In this document: piece after piece, positions 1 through 7,265 of the stretch
Layout: every line of letters starts with the position of its first letter
Numbering within the stretch: position 1 is the stretch's first letter
The notes under the pieces: generated by a model
Told to the model about the DNA's origin: nothing
What the model saw: the letters and a program-made list of their open reading frames with translations, nothing else
Databases searched by the model: none
Program-made: the position numbers and the translations under genes
Assembly (NCBI GenBank): GCA_947624945.1
Contig: CANQMJ010000080.1
Location: 1 to 11,044, forward strand
Source: an uncultured Clostridia bacterium
GTDB taxonomy: Bacteria; Bacillota; Clostridia; Oscillospirales; CAG-272
Length of the DNA stretch: 11,044 nucleotides
Reading direction: 5' to 3'

Positions 1-693
1 TATGCGAGCAACTGGCTGTTGTTCTCGGCGATGATCGAAGCGTTTCTGCGGTATGCGGGCGCGCCGGACTGGGACCCGATGCGCATAGACTACGCGCTGC
101 GTCAGCATGAGCAGTGGTATCTCGGCGACGGGTTTTACGGCGACGGACCTGAGTTCCACCTCGACTGGTACAACAGCTACGTGATAAATCCGATGATGGT
201 GGATGTGATGCGCGCGGTCGCAGGCGTATACGGCGACTGGGACGAGATAGGTAGGCGCGCGCTGTCGCGTGCCGCGAGGTTTGCGTCGGCGCAGGAGTCG
301 ATGATAGCGCCCGATGGGACGTATCCCGTGCTCGGGCGCTCGTCGGCGTACAGGTTCGGCGCGTTCCACGCGCTCGCGCAGTCGGCGCTGCTCGGTTATC
401 TGCCGGAGAATGTATCGCCGGCGTCGGTGCGGTGCGCGCTGACGGCGGTGCTCGACCGTGTGATGTCGTGTGACGGCATGTTCGACGGTGACGGGTGGCT
501 GACGATAGGCGTCGCGGGGCGTCAGCCCGAGATCGGAGAGGGGTACATATCGACGGGGAGCCTCTATCTCTGCACGTTTATGTTTTTGCCGCTCGGGCTT
601 CCGGAATCGTCGGACTTTTGGCGTATGCCGGACGCGAAATGGACGCAGAAGCGCATCTGGGACGGCGACGCGGACGCGGCAACGCGGCATTGA
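1..693 (+). CDS. DUF2264 domain protein, C-terminal part (cut by left edge)
   Basis: The frame is open from base 1 (first residues YASNWLLFSAM) to the TGA at 691-693, so 230 C-terminal residues are visible and the true start lies outside the window. A TTG at 19 is only an internal codon. The order of conserved pieces fits DUF2264 (Pfam PF10022): an N-W-L-L-F-x-A-M helix at residues 5-11, a W-Y-L-G-D-G-F-Y-G-D-G-P-x-F-H-x-D-W-Y-N-S-Y block at about 39-60, and a G-R-S-x-A-Y-R-F-G-A-F motif at about 111-121. Many acidic and aromatic residues in the central block would suit a sugar-binding cleft in an alpha/alpha toroid, and the family is usually discussed as carbohydrate-active; substrate and reaction cannot be read from this fragment. 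No signal peptide can be assessed. It is convergent with the kinase-like gene. Family assignment is firm; function is inference. Confidence 0.82.
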   Translation, partial: YASNWLLFSAMIEAFLRYAGAPDWDPMRIDYALRQHEQWYLGDGFYGDGPEFHLDWYNSYVINPMMVDVMRAVAGVYGDWDEIGRRALSRAARFASAQESMIAPDGTYPVLGRSSAYRFGAFHALAQSALLGYLPENVSPASVRCALTAVLDRVMSCDGMFDGDGWLTIGVAGRQPEIGEGYISTGSLYLCTFMFLPLGLPESSDFWRMPDAKWTQKRIWDGDADAATRH

Positions 694-715
694 GAGATTA
701 TTATTATAATATTAG

Positions 716-754
716 GCGGGGGAAGAAACTTTTGACAAAAGTTTCTTCCCCCGC
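716..754. repeat. Long perfect G-rich palindrome between convergent genes
   Basis: An 18-bp perfect inverted repeat (716-733 with 737-754) with a GAC loop starts 22 bases after the stop of the DUF2264 gene and ends 28 bases before the end of the convergent kinase-like gene. The arm begins GCGGGGGAAGAAAC. The right flank is C-rich (ACCCCTATCTTT), with no U-tract directly after the stem on either strand, so it is not a textbook intrinsic terminator, although it probably forms the 3' end or a stabilising hairpin of one or both transcripts. The palindrome at 7851-7894 resembles it in arm sequence and flank, so I class it as a dispersed intergenic repeat. Confidence 0.7.
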
Positions 755-782
755 ACCCCTATCTTTAAAACTATTGAAAGAG

Positions 783-1328
783 TTATTTTTTGGTGACTTT
801 TCTGAATGATTCGATTATCCGCTCGGCAGTAAGCTCGGGCGTCGACGTTGTGCTGTCGACGACGCAGTCATAGTTCGACATATCGTTGTAGTCGACGCCG
901 TAGATGTCGAGGAATCGCTCGCGTTCGAGCGCGGCGCGTCTTTCGAGTGCGCTTTTTGCGTCGTCGATGCTTGCGTATGATTCGACGCTGCCGCGTCCAG
1001 CGTTGTAGACGCGCTTTGCGGCTTCGTCTATGTCGACGGTGATGAACACGCGGAACGCGTTTTTCGCGAAGTGCCACGCCATGCGCGAGTCAAATATGAT
1101 ATGGTCGCGTTCGAGTGATATTTTTGTGACGGTGTCGTCGATGATGTGGTCGAGCGACGGGTCCGTCATCATGCGCTCGTTGAGTTCGAGCGTCGATATG
1201 CCGAGGTCGGCGGCTGCCTGACGCTGGACGCTTCCTGTCGAATACGTTTCAAAGCCGAGTCTTTCGGCGAGAATGGCGGCGACGGTCGATTTGCCGCTGC
1301 CGAGATTGCCTGTTATTGCTATGTGCAT
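783..1328 (-). CDS. (d)CMP kinase / cytidylate-kinase-like P-loop protein
   Basis: This 181-residue protein is a small nucleoside monophosphate kinase, presumably a cytosolic enzyme moving phosphate from ATP to CMP or dCMP. A Walker A motif GNLGSGKS lies at residues 7-14. Y-S-T-G-S-V-Q-R-Q at 29-37 matches the nucleotide-acceptor region, and F-D-S-R-M-A-W-H-F at 79-87 is a signature of the short cytidylate-kinase type best known from archaea and also found in Clostridia. A lid-like R-V-Y-x-x-x-R-G segment is at 106-113. It is shorter than the roughly 220 residues of the usual bacterial Cmk and lacks that enzyme's inserted domain. The ATG start is preceded by GGGAGA four bases upstream, and a strong promoter lies at 1401-1428. 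The gene is alone in its unit. The kinase fold is certain; CMP as substrate is inference from the family. Confidence 0.8.
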   Translation of the reverse strand: MHIAITGNLGSGKSTVAAILAERLGFETYSTGSVQRQAAADLGISTLELNERMMTDPSLDHIIDDTVTKISLERDHIIFDSRMAWHFAKNAFRVFITVDIDEAAKRVYNAGRGSVESYASIDDAKSALERRAALERERFLDIYGVDYNDMSNYDCVVDSTTSTPELTAERIIESFRKVTKK

Positions 1329-1400
1329 GATGTCTCCCGAATTATATGGACATAAGTTTTAAGGTTCGTTTTTTATCGAAAATAATACATTGTAAATCAT

Positions 1401-1428
1401 ATTATACATATTATATTACACATGTCAA
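1401..1428 (-). promoter_or_regulatory. Sigma-A promoter of the kinase-like gene
   Basis: On the minus strand a perfect TTGACA (1428-1423) and a perfect TATAAT (1406-1401) are separated by 16 bases. Transcription would start near 1394 and leave a leader of about 65 bases before the ATG at 1328. The surrounding 1329-1519 stretch is strongly AT-rich and shows no gene. Confidence 0.75.
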
Positions 1429-1519
1429 TAGGTTTTTGGTTTGAAATATTGACGTCATGCAACACAAAATATTATTAAAATGTGCCTGTATTATAATATT
1501 CCAAACAGATACAGCGTCG

Positions 1520-1562
1520 AAAAATGCAGGTGAGGGACTTCTTTAATGAAGTCCCTCACCTG
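1520..1562 (-). terminator. Intrinsic terminator of gap
   Basis: A perfect 15-bp stem (1527-1541 with 1548-1562, loop TTTAAT) is followed on the minus strand by CATTTTTC, a five-base U run at 1524-1520. It starts 23 bases after the gap stop codon, so it should end the gap transcript efficiently. Confidence 0.88.
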
Positions 1563-1585
1563 TGATAATGATATCAAATTGAAAC

Positions 1586-2617
1586 TTAGTTGAGCTCTGC
1601 GAAGTACTTGATCGTGCGGACCATCTGGCTCGTGTAGGAGTTCTCGTTGTCGTACCAGGAAACTACCTGAACCTGATATGTGTCGTCGTCGATCTTAGCT
1701 ACCATCGTCTGCGTAGCATCGAAGAGCGAGCCGTAACGCATGCCGATGACGTCGGAGGAAACGATGGGTTCATCGTTGTAGCCGAAGGACTCGGAAGCGG
1801 CTGCCTTCATAGCGGCGTTGATGCCTTCCTTCGTGATGTCCGTGCCCTTAACGACTGCCGTGAGGATCGTGGTGGAGCCGGTCGTAACGGGAACGCGCTG
1901 AGCGGAGCCGATGAGCTTGCCGTTGAGTTCGGGGATAACGAGACCGATTGCCTTAGCAGCGCCGGTGGAGTTCGGAACGATGTTCGCAGCGCCTGCGCGA
2001 GCACGGCGGAGGTCACCCTTTCTGTGCGGGCCGTCGAGGATCATCTGGTCGCCGGTGTAAGCGTGGATAGTGGACATGATGCCGCTCTGGATGGGAGCGT
2101 ACTTGTTGAGCGCGTCAGCCATGGGAGCGAGGCAGTTCGTCGTGCAGGATGCGGCGGAGATGATGGTGTCGTCCTTCGTCAGCGTCTTCTCGTTTACGCT
2201 GTAAACGATAGTCGGCAGATCGTTGCCCGCGGGAGCGGAGATAACGACCTTCTTTGCGCCTGCGTCGATGTGAGCCTGGGACTTAGCCTTGGAGGTGTAG
2301 AAACCGGTGCACTCGAGAACGACGTCTACGCCGATCTCGCCCCAAGGAAGGTTAGCAGCGTCTTTTTCGCTGTATATGGTGATCTTCGTGCCGTCGACGA
2401 TGATGCAGCCTTCGCCTGCTTCGACGGTGTGAGTATGTTCGCCTATCTTGCCGCAGTAGCCGCCCTGAGCGGTATCGTACTTGAGCAGATGAGCGAGCAT
2501 TGCGGGATCGGTAAGGTCGTTGATAGCGACTACTTCATAACCGGGAGCCTTGAACATCTGACGGAACGCAAGGCGTCCGATTCTGCCGAAACCGTTGATT
2601 GCAACTTTTACTGACAT
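1586..2617 (-). CDS. gap: Glyceraldehyde-3-phosphate dehydrogenase (NAD-type, type I)
   Basis: This 343-residue cytosolic glycolytic enzyme oxidises glyceraldehyde-3-phosphate to 1,3-bisphosphoglycerate. The N-terminal Rossmann motif is I-N-G-F-G-R-I-G-R at residues 7-15. Asp34 in A-I-N-D is the usual NAD-selecting acidic residue. The active-site signature S-A-A-S-C-T-T-N-C-L-A-P places the nucleophile at Cys158, with the general base at His185 in S-T-I-H-A-Y-T-G-D. The C-terminal W-Y-D-N-E-N-S-Y at 321-328 is also canonical, and the length is normal. The ATG is preceded by GGAGG nine bases upstream, with a plausible promoter at 2669-2697 and a strong terminator at 1520-1562, so it can be transcribed alone. 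Its codons (many ATC, GCT, GGT, AAC) differ from the ATA- and TCG-rich low-expression neighbours, as expected for a highly expressed gene. Confidence 0.98.
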   Translation of the reverse strand: MSVKVAINGFGRIGRLAFRQMFKAPGYEVVAINDLTDPAMLAHLLKYDTAQGGYCGKIGEHTHTVEAGEGCIIVDGTKITIYSEKDAANLPWGEIGVDVVLECTGFYTSKAKSQAHIDAGAKKVVISAPAGNDLPTIVYSVNEKTLTKDDTIISAASCTTNCLAPMADALNKYAPIQSGIMSTIHAYTGDQMILDGPHRKGDLRRARAGAANIVPNSTGAAKAIGLVIPELNGKLIGSAQRVPVTTGSTTILTAVVKGTDITKEGINAAMKAAASESFGYNDEPIVSSDVIGMRYGSLFDATQTMVAKIDDDTYQVQVVSWYDNENSYTSQMVRTIKYFAELN

Positions 2618-2668
2618 TTTGTTTGTCCTCCGTTAAAAACGAAATTGGTTTTTTCTTTACCGCCATAT

Positions 2669-2697
2669 ATTGTATATCAATTCCCGAAAAAAAACAA
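2669..2697 (-). promoter_or_regulatory. Probable promoter of gap
   Basis: On the minus strand TTGTTT (2697-2692) and TACAAT (2674-2669) are separated by 17 bases. The -10 box matches consensus at five of six positions; the -35 box is weak. The start would fall about 45 bases before the gap ATG. No hairpin terminator was seen between the upstream GtrII-like gene (ends 2750) and gap, so read-through is also possible. Confidence 0.5.
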
Positions 2698-2749
2698 GGG
2701 GGTAATCTGTTTTTTTATATGCGTTTTCAAAAAATCTTGCGCATGATCG

Positions 2750-4342
2750 TCATTTATCTTCAAGTTTAAGTACGACATAATCCCCGATAACGGCAATCGA
2801 GCCGTCGTCGGGGTAGCACGGCATGGCGCGCACGTCGTCGCGGGCGGCGAGAGATGCTGTCTCCGCCTCGCTCGCGTATTCGGGCGCGAACCCGAGATAG
2901 TACGCCATCCATTCCGCGCGCGAGTAAATGTTCAGCATCGTCTCAGACGACGCCGAGTACCGGAACGGCGACGCGGTATAGGCGATATTTTTATATGAAA
3001 TGTCATGGAATTCATCGCCTATGACGGCAAGTTTCAGATCGGCGCGATATCCGTCGGCGGATTTTATTCGCGTGACGACGGTCGAAAAATACTCTGTCGT
3101 CTGCGTGTTCGTGTAATAGAGCACGAGAAAATTGCCGTTGGACTGGCGTATATAGCAAAGCGACGACAGCGTTATGACCGCAAGCGTCAGCGCGTAAGCG
3201 CATGTAGACGCAAAGCGGCTCGTCCGACAGTTATTTTTGCGTGCGTTGGGCGACAGCACGCGCCCCGTCATGCAGTAAAGCTCCGCGGGCAGCAGAAAAA
3301 CGCACGCCATCGCGTATGCCATCAGCATGTGTATGAAGCTGTGATAACTCATAATGACGATAGAATCTGCGGCGAGCGGCAGAAGCAGTAAAAGCACGCA
3401 CGCGAGCAATTTTTTCGCTTTGCCGCAGTCGGATTTGACGACGCACGCGAAAAACATCAGCGCCGACAGCGCGTATGCGGCGCATATGAACGCGCGCGAC
3501 GAGGGCGCGTCGTTCACATTGTAAACGGGACGGAACGTGAGCGCCGCCATCTCGCCGTAGGCGCGTTCTATCATGCGCGGCAGCTCGCGGACGTTGAGTC
3601 CCATGCTGTCCGCGCCTTGATACGAGATAAGCGTAGCGTCAAAGATATAAAGGCACAAACGGAGCGCGGCAAAATACAAAACGACGCCGAGCGCGAGCGT
3701 GAACAGATGATGAAAGCATTTCGCAATCATCCTCGCGGCGGACATATCCGACTCGAAGCATTCGCGGATGAGGGACAACACAAGCAGGGACGCGGCAAGC
3801 GGCAGATACGCCTGATATATGCCGAGCGAGCACGCGAAAAGCGCGGCTCCCGCAACTGTATGCACGCCGCCGCGGCACGTTTCATACGCGCCGAGAACGG
3901 CGAAAAATACGGCGAGCGCGTAATATCCGGCAGTGAACATGTATACCATCATCCCCGCGGCGGCGGGGAATACAACGAACAGCGCGGCGGACGCCATCGC
4001 AAGATATTCGTTGTCAATATGCAGTATGCGTACGGCGACACAGGCGGACAATGATAAAAGCGCCGTCGCGGCGAGTCCCGTGAATGGCGGCAGCGCATAG
4101 TTGCCGCAAACGCTCCCGAAAAAGTCGCCGAGCAGAGACAGCAGCCACCGCCCGACCTCGAGTCCCGCGCCGTAGCCGCCGATGCATTCGTGTACGCTGT
4201 CCCAGTTGTTGACGACGTTGAACATCACAAATCCGTACGCGACGGCGCCGGCAAAAAATGATGACGCGAATATGCGTCCGTACCGCTTACGGATACGCGA
4301 TGCGCACGCTTTTATATCTTCGAGCTTATACATATCGTTCAC
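2750..4342 (-). CDS. GtrII-like polytopic membrane glycosyltransferase family protein
   Basis: This 530-residue integral membrane protein resembles the GtrII glucosyltransferase family (Pfam PF14264), whose founders add glucose from a lipid-linked donor to surface polysaccharide. It has a short basic cytosolic N-terminus, then about ten or more hydrophobic helices between residues 23 and 398. N-N-W-D-S-V-H-E at 45-52 and G-L-E-V-G-R-W at 60-66 sit in the first external loop, where the family carries conserved acidic residues and a GRW motif. F-P at 125-126 and the Y-x-F-T-A-G-Y-Y stretch near 134-141 also fit. A soluble tail of about 130 residues (400-530) follows the last helix. The GTG start is preferred because GGAG lies 11 bases upstream; the ATG three codons later is too far from it. 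No GtrA-like flippase or GtrB-like donor synthase lies nearby, so its acceptor is unknown. Codons are ATA- and GCG-rich, suggesting low expression. Confidence 0.62.
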   Translation of the reverse strand: MNDMYKLEDIKACASRIRKRYGRIFASSFFAGAVAYGFVMFNVVNNWDSVHECIGGYGAGLEVGRWLLSLLGDFFGSVCGNYALPPFTGLAATALLSLSACVAVRILHIDNEYLAMASAALFVVFPAAAGMMVYMFTAGYYALAVFFAVLGAYETCRGGVHTVAGAALFACSLGIYQAYLPLAASLLVLSLIRECFESDMSAARMIAKCFHHLFTLALGVVLYFAALRLCLYIFDATLISYQGADSMGLNVRELPRMIERAYGEMAALTFRPVYNVNDAPSSRAFICAAYALSALMFFACVVKSDCGKAKKLLACVLLLLLPLAADSIVIMSYHSFIHMLMAYAMACVFLLPAELYCMTGRVLSPNARKNNCRTSRFASTCAYALTLAVITLSSLCYIRQSNGNFLVLYYTNTQTTEYFSTVVTRIKSADGYRADLKLAVIGDEFHDISYKNIAYTASPFRYSASSETMLNIYSRAEWMAYYLGFAPEYASEAETASLAARDDVRAMPCYPDDGSIAVIGDYVVLKLEDK

Positions 4343-4507
4343 TGAATTTCATTCTCCGTTTTGATACGCACAGATATGATAACATACCGCGCGCGGGATT
4401 TATGGCGATGCAGGTCGACGGGGATTTTTTGTTTTGAGTGATTTTGCCGGTGCGGTAAATGTAACTAAATATAATATTATAAATAGGTTATTTATGAAAA
4501 TTTAATA

Positions 4508-4536
4508 TTGAACATTATACAAAACTGTGATAAACT
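4508..4536 (+). promoter_or_regulatory. Probable promoter of radC
   Basis: TTGAAC (4508-4513) and TAAACT (4531-4536) are 17 bases apart, with a TG one base before the -10 box (extended -10). A start near 4543 leaves about 24 bases of leader containing GGGAGA before the radC ATG. The rest of 4343-4566, between divergent genes, is AT-rich; I see no clear promoter there for the minus-strand GtrII-like gene. Confidence 0.55.
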
Positions 4537-4566
4537 TAGCTAAAATGATTTACGGGAGACAAACGA

Positions 4567-5322
4567 ATGCACGAAGGGCACCGCAAACGCGTAAGAGAAC
4601 GATTTTTGACAGAGGGACTCGGATCGTTCCCGCTTCACAACATCATCGAGCTGCTTTTGTTTTACTCCGTGCCGAGACGCGACACGAACGAGATCGCGCA
4701 CAGACTCGCCGACAAGTTCGGCTCGCTCTCGAGCATACTTGACGCCGAATTTGAAGAGCTTGTCGACGTCGACGGTGTGGGCGAGAACTCCGCCGTCTTG
4801 ATAAAGCTCGTGCGCGACATCGCCGTTGAGTACTTTTGCGACAAGAACAAGCACACGGAGCCGTTCACCGATATAGGACAGGTCGCGGACTACTTCAAAA
4901 ATCTGTTCATAGGCGACACGGACGAGGTCGTCAGAGCGCTTTTTCTAAATGTCGACGGCTCGCCGATACGGTGCGAAAAGGTGGCGTCCGGCTCGCCGAA
5001 TTCGACAGTCCTTCCAATCCGCGAAATCGCGCGGCTAGCAATTCTGTACGACGCTCCCGTCGTCGCCGTGGCGCATAATCATCCGCACGGCATCGCGCAG
5101 CCGTCGAGCGAGGACGTCCGTGCGACGCACGATCTCGACGCCGCGCTGCGCGCCGTCGACGTCGAGCTGTTCGAGCATTTTGTCGTCGCGGGCGACAGGT
5201 GCGCGACGATAAAGTATCCCGATATCGACCTTATGGATAAGTCGGAGCGCATATGCATACTGTCGCAGCTCCACGCGTCGCTGCTCGCAAAAAAGTCGGA
5301 AAAGGCAGCCGCAGACGCGTGA
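4567..5322 (+). CDS. radC: RadC family protein (JAB1/MPN metalloprotein)
   Basis: This 251-residue protein belongs to the RadC/UPF0758 family. An N-terminal helix-hairpin-helix-like region (about 65-76, L-V-D-V-D-G-V-G-E-N-S-A) suggests DNA contact. The C-terminal JAMM-type domain has the putative zinc ligands His170 and His172 in A-H-N-H-P and Asp183 in P-S-S-E-D, plus an upstream Glu153 in R-E-I-A-R-L-A. All four key positions are intact, and the length is slightly above the family's usual 220-230. Despite the name, a direct role in DNA repair has been questioned and the reaction is not established. The ATG has GGGAGA six bases upstream and a promoter at 4508-4536. A separate promoter precedes the next gene, so the pair need not be an operon. 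Confidence 0.93.
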   Translation: MHEGHRKRVRERFLTEGLGSFPLHNIIELLLFYSVPRRDTNEIAHRLADKFGSLSSILDAEFEELVDVDGVGENSAVLIKLVRDIAVEYFCDKNKHTEPFTDIGQVADYFKNLFIGDTDEVVRALFLNVDGSPIRCEKVASGSPNSTVLPIREIARLAILYDAPVVAVAHNHPHGIAQPSSEDVRATHDLDAALRAVDVELFEHFVVAGDRCATIKYPDIDLMDKSERICILSQLHASLLAKKSEKAAADA

Positions 5323-5380
5323 GTGTCAAAAAAACGCGAACTGTTTTATGCGATTTTCACCGATACGCGCCAGCACGGTC

Positions 5381-5409
5381 TTGCACGCCGGCTTTGAATG
5401 TGGTAAAAT
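5381..5409 (+). promoter_or_regulatory. Probable promoter of the rhomboid-like gene
   Basis: TTGCAC (5381-5386) and TAAAAT (5404-5409) are 17 bases apart, with a TGG immediately before the -10 box (extended -10). It lies between radC and the rhomboid-like gene and would give a leader of about 28 bases. Confidence 0.6.
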
Positions 5410-5443
5410 ATCGTAAACGGCAAAGGAGGCGTTACAGTTATAT

Positions 5444-6103
5444 ATGGGCAATAAACTTAGAAAGCTTGAATATAAGCTCGCGCCGTACGCGATACACAAT
5501 CTCATGACTATAATGATAGGCGCGATGGCGATAGTGTTCGTCGCGAATTTCGCGGTGTCCGCCGCCAACAGCGAGCTGTCGCTTTACGAATGGCTCGCGT
5601 TCGACCGCGCCATGATAATGAAGGGACAGATATGGCGGCTTTTCACGTTCATATTCCTGCCGCCCGACACGAGCCTTATCTTTATAATATTCGCGCTTTA
5701 TCTTTACTGGCTGATGGGTTCGGCGCTCGAACGCGAGTGGGGAGCGCTTTATTTCAATCTGTTCTACCTTACAGGCATAATCGGCGCGCTCATCTCCGGC
5801 GCGATAACGGGATATGCGACGAACGACTTTCTCAATCTCTCGATCTTCATCGCGTTCGCGCTCCTTTATCCGAATTTTCAGCTTTACCTGTTCTTCTTTA
5901 TACCGATCAAGATCAAATGGCTCGCGTGGCTCGACGTGCTGTTTTTTGCCGTCGAGTTCGTGCTCGGAAGTTGGGGCGTGCGCTTGTCGATAGTGTTTTC
6001 GCTCATCAACGTGCTCATCTTCTTCCACAGGGATTTCGCCTCACAGTGCAGGCGGCTCGGCATGAATATCAAATACAGCTGGAACCGCTGGCGCAGTCAA
6101 TAA
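5444..6103 (+). CDS. Rhomboid-fold integral membrane protein, likely catalytically inactive
   Basis: This 219-residue polytopic membrane protein has hydrophobic helices at roughly 18-40, 76-92, 103-123, 130-155, 158-175 and 180-196. G-Q-I-W-R-L-F-T-F-I-F-L-P at 61-73 and L-E-R-E-W-G at 95-100 match the conserved first loop and third-helix region of rhomboids. The GxSG serine motif is absent: the corresponding stretch reads T-N-D-F-L-N-L-S-I-F at 126-135, and no helix-6 GH motif is present (the only nearby His is 195, at the helix end). It is therefore probably a pseudoprotease of the rhomboid superfamily, a type I believe recurs in Clostridia, and not a working intramembrane protease. The ATG is the only sensible start although AAAGGAGG (5422-5429) lies 14 bases away, longer than usual. 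Substrate or partner is unknown. Confidence 0.7.
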   Translation: MGNKLRKLEYKLAPYAIHNLMTIMIGAMAIVFVANFAVSAANSELSLYEWLAFDRAMIMKGQIWRLFTFIFLPPDTSLIFIIFALYLYWLMGSALEREWGALYFNLFYLTGIIGALISGAITGYATNDFLNLSIFIAFALLYPNFQLYLFFFIPIKIKWLAWLDVLFFAVEFVLGSWGVRLSIVFSLINVLIFFHRDFASQCRRLGMNIKYSWNRWRSQ

Positions 6104-6115
6104 AATCAAATAGCG

Positions 6116-6155
6116 CCGCCCGTATTTCCCCGGAAATACGGGCGGTGTGTCTTTT
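6116..6155 (+). terminator. GC-rich terminator hairpin between convergent genes
   Basis: A stem of 13-14 bp (6116-6129 with 6132-6145, arm beginning CCGCCCGTATTTCC) starts 12 bases after the rhomboid-like stop and is followed on the plus strand by TGTGTCTTTTGT, a modest U-rich tail. The same stem is 11 bases beyond the spmB stop on the minus strand, where the next bases (CGCTATTTGATTTTA) are also fairly U-rich. It may serve both genes. Confidence 0.72.
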
Positions 6156-6156
6156 G

Positions 6157-6687
6157 TCACATATCGAAAAACAAACGGCAAACGAGCGACGACGCGAATA
6201 TGCAGAATATCATCGCAATAAGTGCTACGGGGAAAGCGTGACGCGTCCGCTTTACGTTGACGGACGAAAAATACACCGACAGCACGTATATGACTGTGTC
6301 GGAGCTGCCCATGATGACAGACGCGACAAGTGACGCTCCGCTGTCGGGTCCGCACCGCGACAACAGCTCCGAGAATGACGCCATCGACGCCGACCCCGAT
6401 ATGGGATGTGTGAGCAACAGCGGCGTTATCTCCGACGGCAGTCCGACGGCGCCGAACACGCCGGATAACGCCGACGCGATGTCGTCAGCGAGTCCGGACG
6501 CGAACATCATCGACGTCGCGACGATAAGCGCGCACAGCGACGGCAGGAGCTTCGCCGTCGTGCGCATGCCGTCGGCGGCGCCGTCGAGAAACGCGTCGAA
6601 TGCGCCTTTGTCGGAGCGCAGTATCGCGAGCGCGCAGATGAAGAGTATCGACGGCAGTATCGCCGACGGGATATCGCCTATGCTCAC
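6157..6687 (-). CDS. spmB: Spore maturation protein B
   Basis: This 176-residue membrane protein matches SpmB in length and layout, with Gate-type hydrophobic helices throughout. Recognisable blocks are F-L-D-G-A-A-D-G at 33-40, the family's V-x-G-A-x-x-G pattern; H-P-I-S-G-S-A at 94-100, where most relatives read P-L-S-G-S-G; and V-Y-F-S-S-V-N-V-K-R-T-R-H-A at 138-151. With SpmA it is needed for core dehydration and heat resistance of spores in Bacillus and Clostridium; the transported molecule is unknown. The GTG at 6687 is chosen because GGAGG lies five bases upstream and the start overlaps the spmA stop as GTGA, giving tight translational coupling. It also yields the N-terminus expected of the family. 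An upstream ATG at 6720 lacks these supports. Confidence 0.93.
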   Translation of the reverse strand: MSIGDIPSAILPSILFICALAILRSDKGAFDAFLDGAADGMRTTAKLLPSLCALIVATSMMFASGLADDIASALSGVFGAVGLPSEITPLLLTHPISGSASMASFSELLSRCGPDSGASLVASVIMGSSDTVIYVLSVYFSSVNVKRTRHAFPVALIAMIFCIFASSLVCRLFFDM

Positions 6688-7265
6688 GTCCGCCTCCGCA
6701 TCGACGCGCACGCGCGGCATAACGCGACGCCGAGCGCAGACGTCAGCGTCGAAACTATCCATATCGGAACGATGACGGAATACGGGTCGGTACAGCCCGC
6801 CGCGCGCCGCAGCGCTATCAGCGTTGACGGGAACAGATTCGGCGGAGCCGTACCGAGTACGACGAGCGTTACCATATCGTCGGTTGCTTCGTCGGAGAGG
6901 GAATCGTCTCGCATCTTCTTCATCGCCGAAATAGCGAGAGGCGTCGCCGCGTTTCCAATGCCGAGCAGATTCGCGCTGACGCACGCGACGATCTCGTCGC
7001 GCGCGACGCCGGTGCGGAACGCGTACGGGAATACGAGACGCAGCACTGGACGCAGAATGCGCGACAGCAGCGTTATCATGCCCGCCGCCCTCAAAAGCGC
7101 CATGACGCCGCTCCACAGACACATGACGCCGAGCAGTGAATACGACAGCGTGACGGCGCGTTCCGCGCCGTCGAGTATAGCGGACGAGAGCAGATGCAGC
7201 CTGCCCGTTATGACCGAGTAAACGAATGACGCTATCGTGATCAACGAGAAACATTTACCAAGCAA
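6684..7265 (-). CDS. spmA: Spore maturation protein A
   Basis: This 193-residue membrane protein is the partner of SpmB and first gene of a two-gene operon. Diagnostic segments are I-L-D-G-A-E-R-A-V-T-L-S at 30-41, G-V-M-C-L-W-S-G at 46-53, L-L-R-P-V-L-R-L-V-F-P at about 70-80, the highly conserved G-N-A-A-T-P-L at 104-110, and P-S-T-L-I-A-L-R-R-A-A-G at 146-157. The TTG at 7265 is preferred because AAAGGAG lies six bases upstream and the protein then starts like its relatives. The in-frame ATG at 7286 has no ribosome binding site, and its first codons contain that Shine-Dalgarno sequence. A -10-like TATACATT lies at 7304-7297 on the minus strand; it resembles the sigma-E -10 (CATACAnT), but no good -35 partner was found, so sporulation control is inference. 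Confidence 0.93.
   Translation of the reverse strand: MLGKCFSLITIASFVYSVITGRLHLLSSAILDGAERAVTLSYSLLGVMCLWSGVMALLRAAGMITLLSRILRPVLRLVFPYAFRTGVARDEIVACVSANLLGIGNAATPLAISAMKKMRDDSLSDEATDDMVTLVVLGTAPPNLFPSTLIALRRAAGCTDPYSVIVPIWIVSTLTSALGVALCRACASMRRRT

Noticed and set aside
848..1077. Overlapping Arg-rich frames on both strands inside the kinase gene
   Set aside because: They are low-complexity products of CG-rich codons read out of frame, with no initiation signal.
1449..1478. A promoter-like pair TTGACG / TATTAA on the plus strand, with the palindrome TGACGTCA, suggesting a small RNA
   Set aside because: The spacing is 18 bases with a poor -10, and the next hairpin has no U-tract on the plus strand; the AT-rich context makes chance matches likely.
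2024..2614. A 196-codon open frame on the plus strand opposite gap
   Set aside because: It lies wholly inside a certain gap gene and encodes no recognisable protein; it is a shadow of the GNN-rich codons.
4387..4396. The perfect 10-base palindrome CCGCGCGCGG upstream of the GtrII-like gene
   Set aside because: CGCG strings are very common in this sequence and the site has no clear relation to a promoter.
5438..6028. A 196-codon minus-strand frame opposite the rhomboid-like gene
   Set aside because: Its composition is dominated by Arg, Glu and His, the complement of hydrophobic codons; there is no start signal.
6157..7254. A 365-codon minus-strand frame ending in SpmB sequence, which could be read as an N-terminally extended SpmB
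   Set aside because: Everything upstream of 6687 overlaps spmA in another frame and is Arg/His-rich nonsense; the GTG at 6687 has a GGAGG site and gives the normal SpmB length.
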